Positions 37,297 to 45,913 of a DNA stretch of 64,000 nucleotides are shown one piece after another. Under the pieces are notes generated by a model, which did not search any database, was not told the DNA's origin, and saw only the letters and a program-made list of their open reading frames with translations. Source of the DNA: Sedimentibacter sp. SX930 (GTDB taxonomy: Bacteria > Bacillota > Bacilli > Lactobacillales > Aerococcaceae). Position numbers and translations under genes: made by a program. Each line of letters opens with the position of its first letter. Position 1 is the first letter of the stretch. Location of the stretch: positions 62,001 through 126,000 of the forward strand of contig MUZD01000009.1 of the NCBI GenBank assembly GCA_002155105.1, read 5' to 3'.

Positions 37297-37425
37297 CTCC
37301 GGTGAAGGGATCGCTAACCGGAGCAGACAACAGAAAATAGCCGCCACCAGCGGCGAAGACCCCCTAACCGGAGGAGGGCAAAAAAGTCAGTAGTCAACTC
37401 CGGCGAAGCCGTCGTTCACGGGAGC
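37297..37425. repeat. Triple hairpin array, CTCCGGCGAAG family (block 3)
   Basis: Units start at 37297, 37348 and 37398 (periods 51 and 50). The right arms are AACCGGAG twice and CACGGGAGC once. It lies between the convergent autolysin and ZinT-like genes. Confidence 0.82.
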
Positions 37426-37451
37426 ACAGCTCCCGGTGACCCACTATCAGA

Positions 37452-38153
37452 TCAGTGATGCAGCATCTCCTCGACGATTTCGTTCCCGTCCATCCCGGCA
37501 GGGTAGAAAGTCGGCCAGTTGTCCATCTCCTCAAGCAACGCTGCGTGGCTATCATCTCCCAGATAAATGTGGAAGTGCGCGGATGCGGTCGGTTCGATGA
37601 TATGGTCGCTGAACTGGACGTACTTCGGTGTATCCTGGGTATCATCCGCCCGTTCGAACAGATAGCGGACGCCTTTTTTGCCGGATTCGTAGGTCAAAAT
37701 CTGATAGCCGCTGTACGCGTAAGTGCCGGTGCGTGCGGTATCGCCTTCGTAGAACGTGATCGAATCGGCGGAGATCGTCAGGCCGGTAAAGGTCGACTCA
37801 TAGCCGACCGTGTAGTACGCCTTGTATTCCTCAGCGGTCTTTTCGCCAAGGTCTTCGGCTTTTTCCGCGAAGACGCTGTCGAGTGTGCCGTCAAGCAGGT
37901 AAGGGTAGACGGATTGCCATTCGCCTTCCCAGTCGCTCAAAGCGCGGTCGGCGACTTGGCTGTCCTCAAAGATGCCGTTGGCGGCATCGATGGTCGCTTG
38001 GTCCTGCAGGTTGACGGGCTCTATCGTGATCTCTGCGGCAGTGGTACTGGATTCTGTGGTCTCTTCGGTTTCCGGATCGGGTTGGCAAGCCGCCAAACTC
38101 AGCACGAGCAGACTGCCGAGCATCCATCGGAACGTTCTATGTTTTTTCTTCAT
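37452..38153 (-). CDS. ZinT-domain metal-binding lipoprotein
   Basis: A 233-residue lipoprotein. The N-terminal signal ends in the lipobox LSLAAC, so it should be anchored to the outer membrane face. After a Thr/Glu-rich linker, the domain beginning LSDWEGEWQSVYPYLLDG is typical of ZinT/YodA and of the C-terminal half of AdcA zinc receptors; HFHIYLGDDSH and the final EEMLHH supply histidine ligands. It probably captures zinc under limitation. ATG 38153 is chosen because CAGGAGGACAAC precedes it. A Zur-type box lies about 30 bases upstream. No ABC transporter partner is adjacent. Confidence 0.85.
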   Translation of the reverse strand: MKKKHRTFRWMLGSLLVLSLAACQPDPETEETTESSTTAAEITIEPVNLQDQATIDAANGIFEDSQVADRALSDWEGEWQSVYPYLLDGTLDSVFAEKAEDLGEKTAEEYKAYYTVGYESTFTGLTISADSITFYEGDTARTGTYAYSGYQILTYESGKKGVRYLFERADDTQDTPKYVQFSDHIIEPTASAHFHIYLGDDSHAALLEEMDNWPTFYPAGMDGNEIVEEMLHH

Positions 38154-38181
38154 GTTGTCCTCCTGAAAAATAAATGATTGT

Positions 38182-38202
38182 AAATCGAAATGATTACGAT
38201 TT
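38182..38202. promoter_or_regulatory. Zur-type operator
   Basis: A 10-1-10 inverted repeat: left arm AAATCGAAAT, central G, right arm ATTACGATTT. It differs at one position from the Bacillus Zur box consensus. Its place just upstream of a zinc-binding lipoprotein makes zinc-dependent repression the natural reading. Confidence 0.7.
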
Positions 38203-38290
38203 GTATTATTGCATAGTTGTGTGAGGGCTGTCAACAATAAATAAAATGATTTTGTCTGCCAAAAGTCAGGATTGTGATTGAAAAAGCAAA

Positions 38291-38333
38291 AAAAAAGACG
38301 CGCACCAGCTGGCTGCTGATGCACGTCCGAAAG
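38291..38333 (-). terminator. Terminator of the azoreductase gene
   Basis: On the - strand GACGTGCATCAGC pairs with GCTGGTGCGCGTC, with minor mismatches, and runs into nine T. Confidence 0.8.
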
Positions 38334-38339
38334 ATTAGA

Positions 38340-38966
38340 TTAAAGTGATTTTGCCAGTTCTGTAACTTTAGCAAGGCCTTCTTCGATGATTGCTGCTGCT
38401 TGATCAGGAACAGCTGCGTGTCCTTCGATGATGACTTCGCCGATGATTTCCATTCCGAATACGCCAGCAAATACGTTGCGCATGTAGTTCACGCCCATGT
38501 CCATTGGAGACATTTCAGGAGTTGAGTAGACGCCGCCGCGTGCGTTCAGAAGGATGACTTTCTTCTCAGGCATCAAAGCGACCATTTGGCCAGTTTCGTC
38601 GTATTTGAAAGTGAAGCCGGCTGCAAAGATGTAGTCGATGAATGTTTGCAATTTAGCAGGGATCGTCAAGTTCCACAATGGGAAGGCGAAAACGATCACG
38701 TCAGCTGCAGTCACGGCATCCATAACTTTTTGTTTTGCTGCCAAAAGGCGTGTTTCGATGTCAGTCAATTCTTCGCCGACTGCCATTTTGCCGTAAGCGC
38801 CGAAAAGGTCTTGGCCCAAATAAGGCATGTCTTCTGAAAAGACGTTGTAAGTTGTGATGTTCAATTTTTCATTTTCTTTGGCTGCGGCCAAAAAAGTTTC
38901 GTACATTTTTGAAGAAATTGCTTCCTCTGCTGGTCTGTTGTTTCCTTTTACTACTAAAACGTTCAT
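38340..38966 (-). CDS. azoR: FMN-dependent NADH-azoreductase / quinone reductase
   Basis: A 208-residue flavodoxin-fold oxidoreductase of the AzoR/AcpD family that reduces quinones and azo compounds with NADH. The N-terminal VLVVKGNNRP phosphate loop, FPLWNLTIPA (the family FMN-binding FPMWN-type segment) and LNARGGVYS are characteristic. It is monocistronic, and divergent from the acyltransferase gene with a 194-base gap in which I see no confident promoter. Confidence 0.9.
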   Translation of the reverse strand: MNVLVVKGNNRPAEEAISSKMYETFLAAAKENEKLNITTYNVFSEDMPYLGQDLFGAYGKMAVGEELTDIETRLLAAKQKVMDAVTAADVIVFAFPLWNLTIPAKLQTFIDYIFAAGFTFKYDETGQMVALMPEKKVILLNARGGVYSTPEMSPMDMGVNYMRNVFAGVFGMEIIGEVIIEGHAAVPDQAAAIIEEGLAKVTELAKSL

Positions 38967-39160
38967 GTGTGTTCCTCCACTTATTGTATATTTGATGCGG
39001 GTTTTGCTTCACTTACCGCATGTAAGTACAGTATAACATCTCGGCTTCGAAATAAATAGTCGTAATGCTCAAAAAAATAAACAATTTGAAATTTTGTAAC
39101 ATTTGAACTACCATAGGAAGGAATATTTCGATAGTTTCGAAACAACGGGAGTGAATGTTT

Positions 39161-40318
39161 ATGCAAAAATCCGGCCAAAGCCAACGGATCGAAATCTTTG
39201 ACGGCATGCGGGGATTGGCCTCCCTCATTGTCATGATTTTCCACATGGCGGTTTGGACAGTTTATGGCTACAGCGCCAATGAATACAAAATCTTTGCCAA
39301 TTCTTTTTGGAGGGTAGCGACGCAGACACCATTGAAAATGATCTGGGGCGGCAACGAGGCGGTGCTGGTCTTCTACATCATCGGCGGTTTCGTCCTGGCG
39401 CGGCCTTATCTGAGCGGGCGAAAACTGGATTTCAAACCGTTCATCATCAAACGCTGGATCCGCCTGATGCTGCCTTATGTGCTGGTAATCGCGATGACAA
39501 GCATCCTGATAGCTCTGTTCGGAGCCTGGAAGCATGATACGATCGACTTGAGCGGTTCGTTCAATGTAAAATGGAAAAGGGTGCCTAACGCGGGCGAGAT
39601 TTTGTTGTATATTCTTGGTTATGACTACAATCTGAACATCCTCAGCGGCGCTTTCTGGAGCATGGTCCAGGAATGGCGCTTGTCTTTCATCCTGCCTTTT
39701 GTGGCAATAGCCCTTCACCGCAACCGGACAGGAAAGGTCCTTGGGTATTATGCCATCCTGCAAGTAGGGATTGATGCTTTGACGAACTGGGGTATGCGGA
39801 GCGATACGGTTTGGTTGGCGCACCTTTCGGAGTCGCTCAACCGGACCAATTATTATGCGATCTTTTTCGTGATGGGGGCGGTGCTGGCGAAGCATCTGCC
39901 GGCTATCCGGGCCTTTGTGCGGGAGCATCGCCGTTTCCGGATCCTTTCTGCCTGGTCGATTCCGTTCATGATCCCGAGCCAGTGGATCCTCTCTGCGCTC
40001 GGGTTGTCGTTTCGGGTGCGGAACGCGCTGTTGTTGACGGGGCTGGGCATCATTTTGTTCCTTGTATTGTGTCTGGAGTCGCCTCGTTTGACCGCATTCT
40101 TCAAATCGAAACCGTTGCTGCTTTTGGGAAAGATGTCCTTCAGCCTTTACCTGACGCACACGACTTCAATCATCCTGTTCGTGACATTTTGGGGTCAGGT
40201 CATCCCGCCGGAAACGGCGCTGTTGTTTTCTCCGCTGTTCGCTTTGCCGGTGGCGTATCTTTGGCAGCAACATGTCGAAACCAGGTGCCTCGGTTTGCTC
40301 AATCATTTCAAGAAATAG
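39161..40318 (+). CDS. OafA-type membrane O-acyltransferase (acyltransferase 3)
   Basis: A 385-residue integral membrane protein with about ten hydrophobic segments. It opens with the family signature RIEIFDGMRGLASLIVMIFH, containing the conserved arginine and catalytic histidine. Members acetylate sugars of surface polysaccharides, O-antigen or peptidoglycan. ATG 39161 gives nine bases of spacing to GGGAG, whereas ATG 39155 is too close. The target polymer is unknown; the GtrB/GtrA pair follows directly. Confidence 0.88.
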   Translation: MQKSGQSQRIEIFDGMRGLASLIVMIFHMAVWTVYGYSANEYKIFANSFWRVATQTPLKMIWGGNEAVLVFYIIGGFVLARPYLSGRKLDFKPFIIKRWIRLMLPYVLVIAMTSILIALFGAWKHDTIDLSGSFNVKWKRVPNAGEILLYILGYDYNLNILSGAFWSMVQEWRLSFILPFVAIALHRNRTGKVLGYYAILQVGIDALTNWGMRSDTVWLAHLSESLNRTNYYAIFFVMGAVLAKHLPAIRAFVREHRRFRILSAWSIPFMIPSQWILSALGLSFRVRNALLLTGLGIILFLVLCLESPRLTAFFKSKPLLLLGKMSFSLYLTHTTSIILFVTFWGQVIPPETALLFSPLFALPVAYLWQQHVETRCLGLLNHFKK

Positions 40319-40392
40319 ACGGCCAACCCGCATCAAGTGTGATACGATAAAGGAAAGCTCAGAATTCTGAAAGAACTTGCAGGGGTGGACAC

Positions 40393-41367
40393 ATGTCAAA
40401 AGATATCATTTCCATCATCGTTCCTTGCCACAACGAGGAAGAGATGGTGCCGATTTTCCATAAAGAGATTGCGGCGGTCAGCGAACAGATTCCGGATGCC
40501 GCTTTCGAGCTGATTTTCGTGGATGACGGCTCGAAGGATGCCACATTGGCGGAATTGAAACGACTGGCGGCGCTTGATGAGCGCGTGCACTACCTTTCCT
40601 TTTCGCGCAACTTCGGCAAAGAAGCGGCGATGGTGGCGGGGCTGCGCCACGCGAACGGGAATTACGTCGCCGTGATGGATGCGGATCTCCAGGACCCGCC
40701 GGCTATGCTGGTGGAGATGGTTGCCTTGATCCGCACAGGCGAATATGATTGCATCGGGACGAAACGCCTTGACCGCAAAGGCGAACCGCCGATCCGATCC
40801 TTTTTCGCGAGGCAGTTCTACCATTTGATCAACCGCATCTCCGATACCGAAATCGTCGACGGCGCCCGGGATTTCCGGCTGATGACGCGCCAGATGGTCG
40901 ACGCCGTCCTGGAGATGACCGAATACAACCGGTTTTCGAAAGGGATTTTCAGCTGGGTCGGCTTCGAGACGAAGTACCTGTCCTATGAAAATCAGGAGCG
41001 GGTCGCCGGCAAGACGACCTGGTCATTCTGGAGCCTGTTCAAATATTCGCTGGACGGGATTGTGGCCTTTTCCGAGGCACCGTTGGCGATCGCGGCCTTC
41101 ACCGGCTTCCTGTCGTTCGCCGTTGCGATTTTGGCAGCCTTGATCCTGACCGTGCGGACACTGGTTTTCGGCAACGCAACATCCGGCTGGACTTCGCTCA
41201 TCGTCATCATTTTGGGGATGGGCGGCTTGCAGCTGCTTTGCCTGGGGATCCTCGGTAAATACCTGGGGAAAACCTTCATGGAGACGAAACGGCGTCCGCT
41301 CTATATCCTGAAGGAGAAGGATGTGAATGTGCCGACTGATTGCAGGGAGGGGCAGGACAATGACTAA
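40393..41367 (+). CDS. GtrB-type undecaprenyl-phosphate glycosyltransferase
   Basis: A 324-residue membrane GT2 of the GtrB/DPM1 type. The catalytic half has IIVPCHNEEE, VDDGSKDAT, the MDADLQDPP motif and SRNFGKEAA; two C-terminal hydrophobic segments lie at about 230-255 and 265-290. It charges undecaprenyl phosphate with a sugar for side-chain modification outside the cell. It overlaps the GtrA gene by eight bases. Confidence 0.9.
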   Translation: MSKDIISIIVPCHNEEEMVPIFHKEIAAVSEQIPDAAFELIFVDDGSKDATLAELKRLAALDERVHYLSFSRNFGKEAAMVAGLRHANGNYVAVMDADLQDPPAMLVEMVALIRTGEYDCIGTKRLDRKGEPPIRSFFARQFYHLINRISDTEIVDGARDFRLMTRQMVDAVLEMTEYNRFSKGIFSWVGFETKYLSYENQERVAGKTTWSFWSLFKYSLDGIVAFSEAPLAIAAFTGFLSFAVAILAALILTVRTLVFGNATSGWTSLIVIILGMGGLQLLCLGILGKYLGKTFMETKRRPLYILKEKDVNVPTDCREGQDND

Positions 41368-41758
41368 ATTGTTGGGCCAAGTGGCAAAATTCGGAATCGT
41401 CGGTGTGGTGGCGACGGTGCTGGATTTTCTGATTCTTTATATTTTGGCCGATTTCATCGGCCTGCATTATTTGACTGCAGCCGCGCTGGCATTTGTCGCG
41501 GCGACTTTATTCAATTACGCGGCGAGCATGCGCTACGTGTTCACGAGCCGCTTCGGTGAAGCCGAGAAGCGCCAGGAAATGCTGCTGTTCGTCACTTTAA
41601 GCGTCATCGGTTTGGGATTGAACCAAGTGCTGATGTGGCTGTTCGTTGATCAAGTGGCGTTGCATTACTTGGTGGCCAAGATCGCCGCGACTGTGTTCGT
41701 GATGGCCTGGAATTTCATTTCGCGGAAGATTTGGCTGGAGGATAAGAACGCAGGATAA
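41360..41758 (+). CDS. GtrA-family membrane protein
   Basis: A 132-residue protein with four hydrophobic segments and the GtrA pattern: FGIVGVVATVLDFLILYIL at the start, AATLFNYAASMRYVF in the middle, WNFISRKIWLF-like (WNFISRKIW) at the end. It is thought to flip the undecaprenyl-linked sugar made by GtrB. ATG 41360 lies inside the end of the GtrB gene, after an AGGGGCAGG ribosome site. Confidence 0.88.
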   Translation: MTKLLGQVAKFGIVGVVATVLDFLILYILADFIGLHYLTAAALAFVAATLFNYAASMRYVFTSRFGEAEKRQEMLLFVTLSVIGLGLNQVLMWLFVDQVALHYLVAKIAATVFVMAWNFISRKIWLEDKNAG

Positions 41759-41782
41759 AGAAAACCGTGGTTTTGGCCCGGA

Positions 41783-41915
41783 ACTCCGGTGACAGCATGC
41801 TTGCCCGGAGCTGGGGCTAAAATCAGATACTCTTCTCCGGTGAGCCGCTTTTCGTCGGAGCTGGGGGCTGAATCGCTTCCGCTCCTCCGGCGAAAGGCTT
41901 CTTCGCCGGAGGAGC
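41783..41915. repeat. Triple hairpin array, CTCCGGCGAAG family (block 4)
   Basis: Units start near 41783, 41834 and 41885, about 51 bases apart. The third has the longest perfect stem of the family: GCTCCTCCGGCGAA (41881-41894) with TTCGCCGGAGGAGC (41902-41915). It lies between the convergent GtrA and SDR genes, before a separate terminator. Confidence 0.85.
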
Positions 41916-41952
41916 CACTTAGTTTTTCCAGCAGGCATCAAATATATATGAA

Positions 41953-42000
41953 AAAACGAATGCGGCTGCCTCCTTTTTCGGAACAGCCGCATTCGTTTTT
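41953..42000. terminator. Bidirectional terminator
   Basis: AAACGAATGCGGCTG pairs with CAGCCGCATTCGTTT, with A and T runs on the two sides, serving GtrA (+) and the SDR (-). Confidence 0.9.
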
Positions 42001-42019
42001 CTGCAACAGTAAGCAAAAA

Positions 42020-42781
42020 TCAGTAACTGGTCCAGCCGCCGTCCGCGGTCACGACGGATCCGTTGACGAAACTGGAGTCGTCGGAAGCCAGAAAGAGCGC
42101 GACGGAAGCGATCTGGTCGGGCATTCCGAAAGCTGGATTGATCGCCATGCCGACGCCGGTCGTTTCCTGGCCGAAGGTGCTGACGGTTCCCATCGATTGG
42201 GCGATATTGGTAGCGACAGCTCCAGGGGCGATCGCGTTGCAGCGGATGCCTTTTTTCGCGTACATGAAAGCCGTGTTTTTCGTCAGGCCGATGACAGCAT
42301 GTTTGGAAGCGACATAAGCGACACCGGCCCGTCCGCCTTGCAGGCCGCCGATCGAAGCGATGTTGATGATATTGCCGCTGCCCTGTTCCAGAAAATATTG
42401 GATGGCTTTGCGGCTCGCATACATCGGACCGTTGACGTTCACGGCGAAGACCTTTTCCCAACGTTCATTCGAGACTTCCCCGACCGGTTCGAAGCCGTCC
42501 ATGATGCCGGCGTTGTTGACGAGGATGTCCACTTTTCCGAAGAGGGCGATGGCGGTATCGATCATGGCGTCGGCATCGGCTTCGATGGAGATGTCGGTTT
42601 TTATGGCAGCGGCAGCGTCCAGGGTTTCGGCGTTAATTTCATTTGCGACTTTCAGTGCACCCTCGTAGTTGTAATCAGCAATAACTACTTTTGCGCCTTC
42701 TTTTGCGAATTTGCGGCAGATGGCTTCGCCCATACCCGAAGCGCCTCCGGTCACAACAGCAACTTTGTTCATCAATCTCAT
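42020..42781 (-). CDS. Short-chain dehydrogenase/reductase
   Basis: A 253-residue classical SDR. Cofactor loop TGGASGMG at about 12-19, NNAG, catalytic Ser in NIASIGG and YVASKHA Tyr-Lys are all present. The substrate is not determined; acetoin/diacetyl or 3-oxoacyl reductases look alike. ATG 42781 follows AAGGAGGAAATCACC. Its promoter carries a near-perfect cre site, so expression is probably lowered by preferred sugars, which suits a carbon-metabolism role. Confidence 0.88.
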   Translation of the reverse strand: MRLMNKVAVVTGGASGMGEAICRKFAKEGAKVVIADYNYEGALKVANEINAETLDAAAAIKTDISIEADADAMIDTAIALFGKVDILVNNAGIMDGFEPVGEVSNERWEKVFAVNVNGPMYASRKAIQYFLEQGSGNIINIASIGGLQGGRAGVAYVASKHAVIGLTKNTAFMYAKKGIRCNAIAPGAVATNIAQSMGTVSTFGQETTGVGMAINPAFGMPDQIASVALFLASDDSSFVNGSVVTADGGWTSY

Positions 42782-42812
42782 GGTGATTTCCTCCTTATGC
42801 CTTGTTGGCTTA

Positions 42813-42836
42813 ATCATAGCACGATAGCGCTTACAA
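42813..42836 (-). promoter_or_regulatory. SDR promoter with cre site
   Basis: On the - strand TTGTAAGCGCTATCG (42836-42822) fits the cre consensus at all but the last position, and it lies directly before the TATGAT -10 (42818-42813). CcpA bound here would cover the core promoter. Confidence 0.6.
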
Positions 42837-42948
42837 GTGTCGGATGATGATCTGTGCAGAAGAAAAAATACAAAAAGCGATGGCTTATTTCCACATTTCG
42901 GATAAAATAGAGTGATAATAACGTGGGAAAGGATGTGGAAAGCGGAAG

Positions 42949-43599
42949 ATGGCAAATTATCCATTCGACAAGGAGCGCAGCCTCCTGAAGACGGACGAAT
43001 CGACCAGAATAACGATGCTGCTGCTGAATATATTTTTGATCGTGACTGGCGTATCTTTGGCGATCAGCTTCTACATCCTGGCCAATCTGGAAATCAACGA
43101 GGAACCTGTCGTATCCGACATCATCATCGTACCGGAAGGCGCGCCGGAGCGGGGCATCAAGGCATCCGAATTGCTGGATGAAGGCTATTCCGATTCCGGC
43201 AAGATCATCGTCTCGCCGCTGCTTGTGGATGCCGAACTGATGCATCTGCAGCCATACGGCGAACTGGGGATGATGGATGATGACATACTCGCGGATTACC
43301 AGGCGACCAGCACTTGGACCAATGCCCTTTACAGCATCGCGTTGATGGAGGAGAACGGCTACGACACAGCGATCGTTGTTTCGAGCGATTATCACATGAA
43401 CCGGGTCAAATACAGCTTCGAGAAAGCGGCGGAGGGGAAGGACTTGACGTTCATCTACGTGTCCGCCGGCGGTCCGTATGGCTTGCCTTGGATCGAGACC
43501 CAGCTCGGCAGGAGATTGGCTCAGTATGAGATCTTTAAGACAGTCGGTTATTGGTTGGGGTTGTATAGTTTCATCGATATAGGGGAAGGCGGCTCTTGA
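42949..43599 (+). CDS. YdcF/DUF218-family membrane protein
   Basis: A 216-residue protein with one N-terminal membrane segment (about 22-47) and a DUF218 domain outside: DIIIVPEG, KIIVSP, STWTNALYSIALMEENGY and SSDYHMNRVKYSF match the SanA/YdcF fold. Relatives act in envelope integrity and undecaprenyl metabolism, though the biochemical reaction is not settled. A GATAAAAT-like -10 near 42900 is possible. It ends at a terminator. Confidence 0.82.
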   Translation: MANYPFDKERSLLKTDESTRITMLLLNIFLIVTGVSLAISFYILANLEINEEPVVSDIIIVPEGAPERGIKASELLDEGYSDSGKIIVSPLLVDAELMHLQPYGELGMMDDDILADYQATSTWTNALYSIALMEENGYDTAIVVSSDYHMNRVKYSFEKAAEGKDLTFIYVSAGGPYGLPWIETQLGRRLAQYEIFKTVGYWLGLYSFIDIGEGGS

Positions 43600-43618
43600 A
43601 TGGGGAGCGCGCCTTTTT
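43586..43618 (+). terminator. Terminator after the YdcF-like gene
   Basis: AAGGCGGCTC pairs with GAGCGCGCCTT with one bulge, followed by eight T. It overlaps the stop region of the gene. Confidence 0.75.
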
Positions 43619-43650
43619 TTTATTGTTCGAGTGTAGGTTCAACCGCTCAG

Positions 43651-43780
43651 CTCCGGCGAGGCAGGTCTCATCGGAGGACAGCGCTTGATCGCCTCCGCTT
43701 CTCCGGCGAGGCAGGTCTCATCGGAGGACAGCGCTTGATCGCCTCCCGCTCCTCCGGCGAGGCAATCGTTCCCCGGAGCT
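43651..43780. repeat. Triple hairpin array, CTCCGGCGAAG family (block 5)
   Basis: Units start at 43651, 43701 and 43752. The first two 50-base units are nearly identical over hairpin and spacer, the clearest recent tandem duplication in the family. Their right arm is degenerate (CATCGGAG); the third unit has CCCCGGAGC. It is the main content of the 43600-43965 gap, upstream of the AAA-ATPase gene. Confidence 0.88.
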
Positions 43781-43965
43781 GGTGAGCCCCGGACTTTTTC
43801 GTTGGTTCACTGAGGATTTCGCAGATGCAAACACTATCGAAATGCCTACAAATCCGCACTCGTGTATACGTTTGCAAGAACATCCTTCGTTTTTGCAATC
43901 TTGACGGTTATTCTTAGAAGAAACGCCGCTATGGTGCTATACTTTTTGGTATAGGAGGTGCGGAA

Positions 43966-45195
43966 ATGCTCGTGGAAATTGTGATGGAGAACTTTTTTTC
44001 CTTTAAAGATGAGGCTACTTTTTCGATGGTCGCCAGCCCAATCGCTGAACACCCTGAGTCCGTCTATGGCAAGGACAATATCGCCGTGACGAAATTGGCG
44101 ACGATCTATGGGGCGAACGCCAGCGGGAAAAGCAATTTGCTGAAGGCCATGAAGATGATCCAGGAAGGCGTACTGCTGCAGAATTATACATCCACAGAAT
44201 GGTTGGGCCACATCGAACCGTTCCATCTGGATGCGCGGACCGAGAAAAAGGACACAATGTTGGAAGCCAGTTTCCTTTTGGCCGGGAGGCTTTATCGCTA
44301 TGGTTTTTTCGTCAATCGCAAACGGGTGACCGAGGAATTCCTTTATCTGGAGGGCGAAGCGCAGAAGGATCTGTTTTTCCGGAATGAGACAGGCAAAATC
44401 GTCGGTGGGGAATGGGCTGGACTGTTCCAGCATATCATTTTGGATGATACGCGGTTGGCCTTGTCCTCCCTGCTTTCCGCGCCCGAGTCGGCAGAACATC
44501 CAGAGTTGAAACTGTTTCTCGAGTGGTTCACGGAAATGCGCATCATCCTCGACACCTCGAAAATTGGGATGTCCATTTCGATGGCGAAGATGCACCTTTC
44601 CAAATACAAACATAACCTTATGGCTTTGATCAGGGTGGCCGATCCGTCCATCCAGGACATCGTTGTCCACGAATTGGGAAATACGCGCAACGGCCGGCCG
44701 GAACTGGCATTTTTCGTCGTCAAGACCCGGCGCAATGAAGCAGGTGAAGCAGAGCCCCATTGTGAAAATTTCCGTTTCCAGGATACCGAATCTGCAGGCA
44801 CCGTCAAACTACTGGCTTTGGCCGGTCCGATCATCGAGGCGCTCGAAAAGGGCGGACTGTTGATGGTCGATGAGATGGACACGCAATTCCATACCTTGAT
44901 GACGCGCTATGTGTTGGAACTTTTTTCCGGCGACGTCAACGATAAAGGCGCTCAGATGATCTATTCGACGCACGACATCACGAACCTGTCCAGCAGCCTT
45001 TTCCGGAGGGACCAGGTCTGGTTCGTGGAGAAGGACAGCTACAGCGCCAGCCATCTGACTTCCTTGGTGGAATATCGTTTTGATGACGAGGAAAGGAAGA
45101 ACAGTTTTGAATTTTACCGCAACTACCTGAACGGCAAATACGGGGCAATCCCGTTCCCGTTGCCGGTGGATTGGTGGGTCGACAATGGAAAATAG
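43966..45195 (+). CDS. AbiL-like AAA ATPase (RloA/AbiLi type)
   Basis: A 409-residue ATPase. It begins VEIVMENFFSFKDEATFSM, typical of OLD/RecF-like AAA_15 proteins. Walker A is GANASGKS at residues 45-52, and Walker B is LLMVDEMDTQFH near 300, followed by IYSTHDI. The gene overlaps a RloB-type gene by 11 bases, the arrangement of the abortive-infection AbiL pair and related to RloAB. A defence role is inferred from this pairing. AGGAGG lies just before the ATG, and TATACTT about 25 bases upstream may be part of the promoter. Confidence 0.85.
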   Translation: MLVEIVMENFFSFKDEATFSMVASPIAEHPESVYGKDNIAVTKLATIYGANASGKSNLLKAMKMIQEGVLLQNYTSTEWLGHIEPFHLDARTEKKDTMLEASFLLAGRLYRYGFFVNRKRVTEEFLYLEGEAQKDLFFRNETGKIVGGEWAGLFQHIILDDTRLALSSLLSAPESAEHPELKLFLEWFTEMRIILDTSKIGMSISMAKMHLSKYKHNLMALIRVADPSIQDIVVHELGNTRNGRPELAFFVVKTRRNEAGEAEPHCENFRFQDTESAGTVKLLALAGPIIEALEKGGLLMVDEMDTQFHTLMTRYVLELFSGDVNDKGAQMIYSTHDITNLSSSLFRRDQVWFVEKDSYSASHLTSLVEYRFDDEERKNSFEFYRNYLNGKYGAIPFPLPVDWWVDNGK

Positions 45196-45799
45196 AAGAA
45201 GAGGCCACAAGACAAAATTTGAACGGCCGGTCGGAACCAAACGGCCGGAAAAAACTTTCCTGATCCTTTGTGAAGGCACCAAGACCGAGCCGAACTATTT
45301 CCGCAGTTTTCACGTCATCTCGGCGCAGGTCGAAATCGTCGGGACTGCGATGAACACGATGTCCTTGGTCAACCACGCGCGTGACGTTGTCGATGCCCGG
45401 CCTGACGAATACGATGAAATTTGGCTGGTTTTCGACAAGGATTCCTTCGACCGGGACATCTTCAATGAAGCTGTCTTTTTCTGCGAGACGCATTACCGGC
45501 AAGGGTTCCGCGCCGCCTACAGCAACGAAGCTTTCGAAATCTGGTATCTGCTGCATTTCGAACTGGTCAGAAAATCGATTTCGCGCTTCCATTACCCCGA
45601 CATGCTCTCGAAACGGCTGGGATTTTTCTATAAAAAAAATCATCCGCATATGTACAACGTATTATTATCAAGGCAGCCCGCCGCCATCCAGAACGCCAAG
45701 AAACTCTACAGTCAGCGCTCGCCGTCGCCAGCCCGGGACAACCCATCCACTACCGTTTTCATGCTGGTCGAGGAACTGAACAAACACCTGCGAAAATAA
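45185..45799 (+). CDS. RloB/AbiLii-like protein
   Basis: A 204-residue RloB-family protein with a TOPRIM-like layout: ILCEGTKTEPNYF with the conserved Glu near the N-terminus, EIWLVFDKDSFDRD with the acidic pair, and SNEAFEIWYLLHFE. In AbiL-type systems this is the probable effector, kept in check or triggered by the ATPase. Its start lies within the end of the ATPase gene, so the two are made together. The nuclease activity suggested by TOPRIM folds is not shown for this protein. Confidence 0.85.
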   Translation: MENRRRGHKTKFERPVGTKRPEKTFLILCEGTKTEPNYFRSFHVISAQVEIVGTAMNTMSLVNHARDVVDARPDEYDEIWLVFDKDSFDRDIFNEAVFFCETHYRQGFRAAYSNEAFEIWYLLHFELVRKSISRFHYPDMLSKRLGFFYKKNHPHMYNVLLSRQPAAIQNAKKLYSQRSPSPARDNPSTTVFMLVEELNKHLRK

Positions 45800-45913
45800 A
45801 TTAAAAAATTTTAAAAATAAAAAAAGCTGGTGCGAATTTTTGCGGATAATACCAGTGTAGGTCTTATCAAGCAGCAAAGGCCACTTAACAAGACGAGAAG
45901 GGATCGATTGCAT

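Noticed and set aside
39853-40104. Several long antisense frames within glycosyltransferase, acyltransferase and other genes
   Set aside because: They lie wholly inside well-recognised genes, contain no family motif and lack ribosome sites.
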